Origin: Cyanobacteria bacterium T3Sed10_344R1
GTDB taxonomy: Bacteria; Cyanobacteriota; Cyanobacteriia; Phormidesmidales; Phormidesmidaceae
Length of the DNA: 5,622 nt
Direction: 5' to 3'
Assembly: GCA_003566335.1 (NCBI GenBank)
Contig: PXDR01000532.1
Coordinates: 1 to 5,622 of the forward strand
Under the pieces are notes generated by a model that was not told the origin of the DNA, did no database searches, and saw only the letters and a program-made list of their open reading frames with translations. The translations under genes and the position numbers were made by a program. Of the stretch, positions 4,492 through 5,622 are shown piece by piece; positions within the stretch are counted from its first letter, which is position 1, and each line of letters begins with the position of its first letter.

Positions 4492-4826
4492 GTGAGCAAG
4501 GCTGGGGTAAAGGCTGGTTCACTAGACTGAATCACAGCGGCGAGGAGGCCGGGAAAGCGGGCGTCTAGATCATCCCGGCGCAGGGAGTTGTAGTGTTCTC
4601 GACCTTCGCTGCGGCTGTAGATTAGGCCAGACTCCCGCAGCACCTTGAAGTGGTGAGACAAGGTGGATTTAGCCGCCGGAATGTCCAGGGCGCTGCAGTT
4701 CAGTTCGCCTCGGCTGGCAAGCTGACGAACGATTTCGAGGCGATAAGTGTCACTGAGGGCGTACAGCACCGCCGTCAGGGAGATGTCTTCTCGGGCTGGA
4801 TGGCTTAAGGGTCGCATAGTTGTCAT
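4467..4826 (-). CDS. ArsR-family winged-helix transcriptional regulator
   Basis: The 119-residue product has the ArsR fold. The N-terminal helices read LTAVLYALSDTYRLEIVRQLASRGELNC (17-44). The recognition helix is in AKSTLSHHFKVLRESGLI (52-69), and the wing SRSEGREHYNSLRRDDLDARFPGLL follows (71-95). Members are homodimeric repressors that leave DNA on binding metal or on thiol oxidation. The alpha-3 metal motif ELCVCDL of ArsR/SmtB reads ELNCSALD here, so only one Cys (C44) remains and classical metal sensing is unlikely. An upstream TTG at 4922 would add 32 low-complexity, non-family residues and is rejected. ATG at 4826 gives a normal length; 4817 is also possible. The gene is divergent from an Old Yellow Enzyme gene, its most likely target. 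It probably also controls itself from the shared 205-base region. The target is inferred from position. Confidence 0.88.
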   Translation of the reverse strand: MTTMRPLSHPAREDISLTAVLYALSDTYRLEIVRQLASRGELNCSALDIPAAKSTLSHHFKVLRESGLIYSRSEGREHYNSLRRDDLDARFPGLLAAVIQSSEPAFTPALLTEKPSAQG

Positions 4827-4875
4827 TATGCCATTGCCATCGCTATGCTTTGATTGTTCGATAGTTTTTGAACTG

Positions 4876-4903
4876 TTGTCTTGAGCTGTGTGCAGCGTAG
4901 AAT
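4876..4903 (+). promoter_or_regulatory. Candidate sigma-70 promoter of the ene-reductase gene
   Basis: TTGTCT (4876-4881) and TAGAAT (4898-4903) are separated by 16 bases and match the -35 and -10 consensus moderately. Transcription from about 4910 would give a 5' leader of about 120 bases containing the whole AGCCCGTT array. Other hexamer pairs nearby have worse spacing. Confidence 0.35.
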
Positions 4904-4931
4904 TTCCCCCAAGCGCCCGCAATAGCTCTAG

Positions 4932-5009
4932 ATCGATCAGCCCGTTATTTTTTCATCGATCAGCCCGTTATTTTTTCAGCCCGTTTTCAGCCCGTTGTTT
5001 GAGCCCGTT
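4932..5009. repeat. Array of five AGCCCGTT motifs with a perfect 23-bp tandem repeat
   Basis: AGCCCGTT begins at 4939, 4962, 4978, 4989 and 5002, always in the same orientation, with T-rich spacers (steps of 23, 16, 11 and 13 bases). The first two copies belong to an exact 23-bp tandem duplication (4932-4954 and 4955-4977). It starts with ATCGATC and ends with a T6 run and C. The array lies wholly between the divergent regulator and reductase genes, ending 23 bases before the reductase start. It could be a multi-site operator, a leader element or slippage-grown DNA. No inverted partner is present, so it does not fold on itself. Confidence 0.85.
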
Positions 5010-5031
5010 GTTCTTTGAGAAGGATTTCTCT

Positions 5032-5622
5032 ATGGTTGCTGCTGCCCCCGAAAACACCCAAGACATCCATTTGCTTTCCCCGATTCAGCTAGGGCCATAC
5101 ACCCTGCCCAACCGGATTGTGATGGCCCCCTTGACCCGCAACCGCGCCACAGACAATCTGCCTCAGCCCATCCATGCCACCTACTATGCCCAGCGGGCCA
5201 GTGCTGGACTGATTATTTCTGAAGCGACCCAGGTCTGCCCAGAGGGTGTGGGCTACCCCGCCACCCCTGGCATCCATTCTCCAGAGCAAGTGCTAGCTTG
5301 GCGACCTGTGACCGACGCGGTACATGAGGCCGGGGGACGGATCTTCCTCCAGCTTTGGCATGTGGGCCGGATTTCCCATCCCGATTTGCAGCCGGGTGGT
5401 CAACTGCCGGTCGCGCCCAGTGCGATCGCACCCCAAGGAGAAGCCGCCACCTACACGGGCATGCAGCCCTTTGTCACCCCCCGCGCCCTAGACCTAGACG
5501 AGATCCCCGGCGTGGTGGAGCAGTATCGTCAGGGGGCAAAAAACGCCCTGGAAGCGGGGTTTGATGGCGTCGAGGTTCACGGCGCAAACGGCTATCTGCT
5601 CGACCAGTTTTTGCGGGACGGC
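5032..5622 (+). CDS. Old Yellow Enzyme family FMN-dependent ene-reductase (C-terminus cut by window edge)
   Basis: 197 codons are present of a family usually about 360-370 residues long. The N-terminal barrel starts with LLSPIQLGPYTLPNRIVMAPLTRNRAT (14-40). T35 in APLTRNRA is the flavin-contacting Thr of classical OYEs, where YqjM-type enzymes have Cys. LQLWHVGRISH (106-116) holds Q107 and W109. The substrate-binding pair is H183 and N186 in EVHGANGYLLDQFLRDG, with Y188 nearby, the predicted proton donor. Such enzymes use NADPH and FMN to reduce activated C=C bonds of enals, enones and maleimides, and some reduce nitro-esters. They are cytosolic. AAGGA at 5020-5024, 7 bases upstream, is the best ribosome site in the window and supports the ATG. 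The divergent ArsR-type gene is the likely regulator. One HIP1 site lies inside. Confidence 0.95.
   Translation, partial: MVAAAPENTQDIHLLSPIQLGPYTLPNRIVMAPLTRNRATDNLPQPIHATYYAQRASAGLIISEATQVCPEGVGYPATPGIHSPEQVLAWRPVTDAVHEAGGRIFLQLWHVGRISHPDLQPGGQLPVAPSAIAPQGEAATYTGMQPFVTPRALDLDEIPGVVEQYRQGAKNALEAGFDGVEVHGANGYLLDQFLRDG
5422..5429. repeat. HIP1 octamer GCGATCGC
   Basis: Fourth copy, in TGCGATCGCA context, inside the ene-reductase gene. Confidence 0.85.

Noticed and set aside
4860..4875. GTTC-N10-GAAC near 4857-4874 as an ArsR operator
   Set aside because: Four-base arms are too short to call, and no second copy was found.
4827..4922. N-terminal extension of the ArsR-type gene from a TTG codon
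   Set aside because: The 32 residues are polar, outside the normal family length, and would use up the intergenic control region.
4932..5009. Reading the repeat array as CRISPR or plasmid iterons
   Set aside because: Spacers are short, variable and T-rich, and repeats are only 8 bp. There is no cas gene, replication gene or origin-like context.

Overview
The window most likely comes from a cyanobacterium. It carries four copies of the octamer GCGATCGC (HIP1), all extended to TGCGATCGCA, far more than chance in 5.6 kb. It also encodes a Ycf20/DUF565 protein, a family confined to cyanobacteria and plastids. The fairly GC-rich base composition, weak or absent Shine-Dalgarno sites and small secreted proteins fit a filamentous Leptolyngbya-like lineage, but the genus is a guess.

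Left part (1-1521): a class-IV, PLP-dependent aminotransferase (4-amino-4-deoxychorismate lyase-like) runs off the left edge on the minus strand. Divergent from it is a two-gene cassette with an 8-bp overlap: a UPF0175 small HTH protein and a DUF3368 PIN-domain protein. This is the layout of a type II toxin-antitoxin module. Two strong hairpins follow it.

Middle part (1522-4466): an exported 247-residue protein of unknown function is built from two 110-residue-period repeats. A long hairpin follows, then a HAD subfamily IIA phosphatase in which the second Asp of motif I is Asn. Convergent to it is ycf20, with a REP-like palindrome between the two genes. Divergent from ycf20 is a small exported protein with a PPC-like beta domain, which ends at a good intrinsic terminator.

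Right part (4461-5622): an ArsR-family repressor lacking the classical metal-binding cysteine pair is divergent from an Old Yellow Enzyme-type ene-reductase cut by the right edge. Their shared 205-bp region holds an unusual head-to-tail array of five AGCCCGTT motifs, including a perfect 23-bp tandem duplication. The likely logic is local control of the reductase by the neighbouring repressor.

No gap between genes exceeds about 225 bases. No tRNA, rRNA, CRISPR array or transposase was seen. The best candidates for something undescribed are the repeat array in the ArsR/OYE control region, the two-repeat secreted protein and the PIN/UPF0175 pair.
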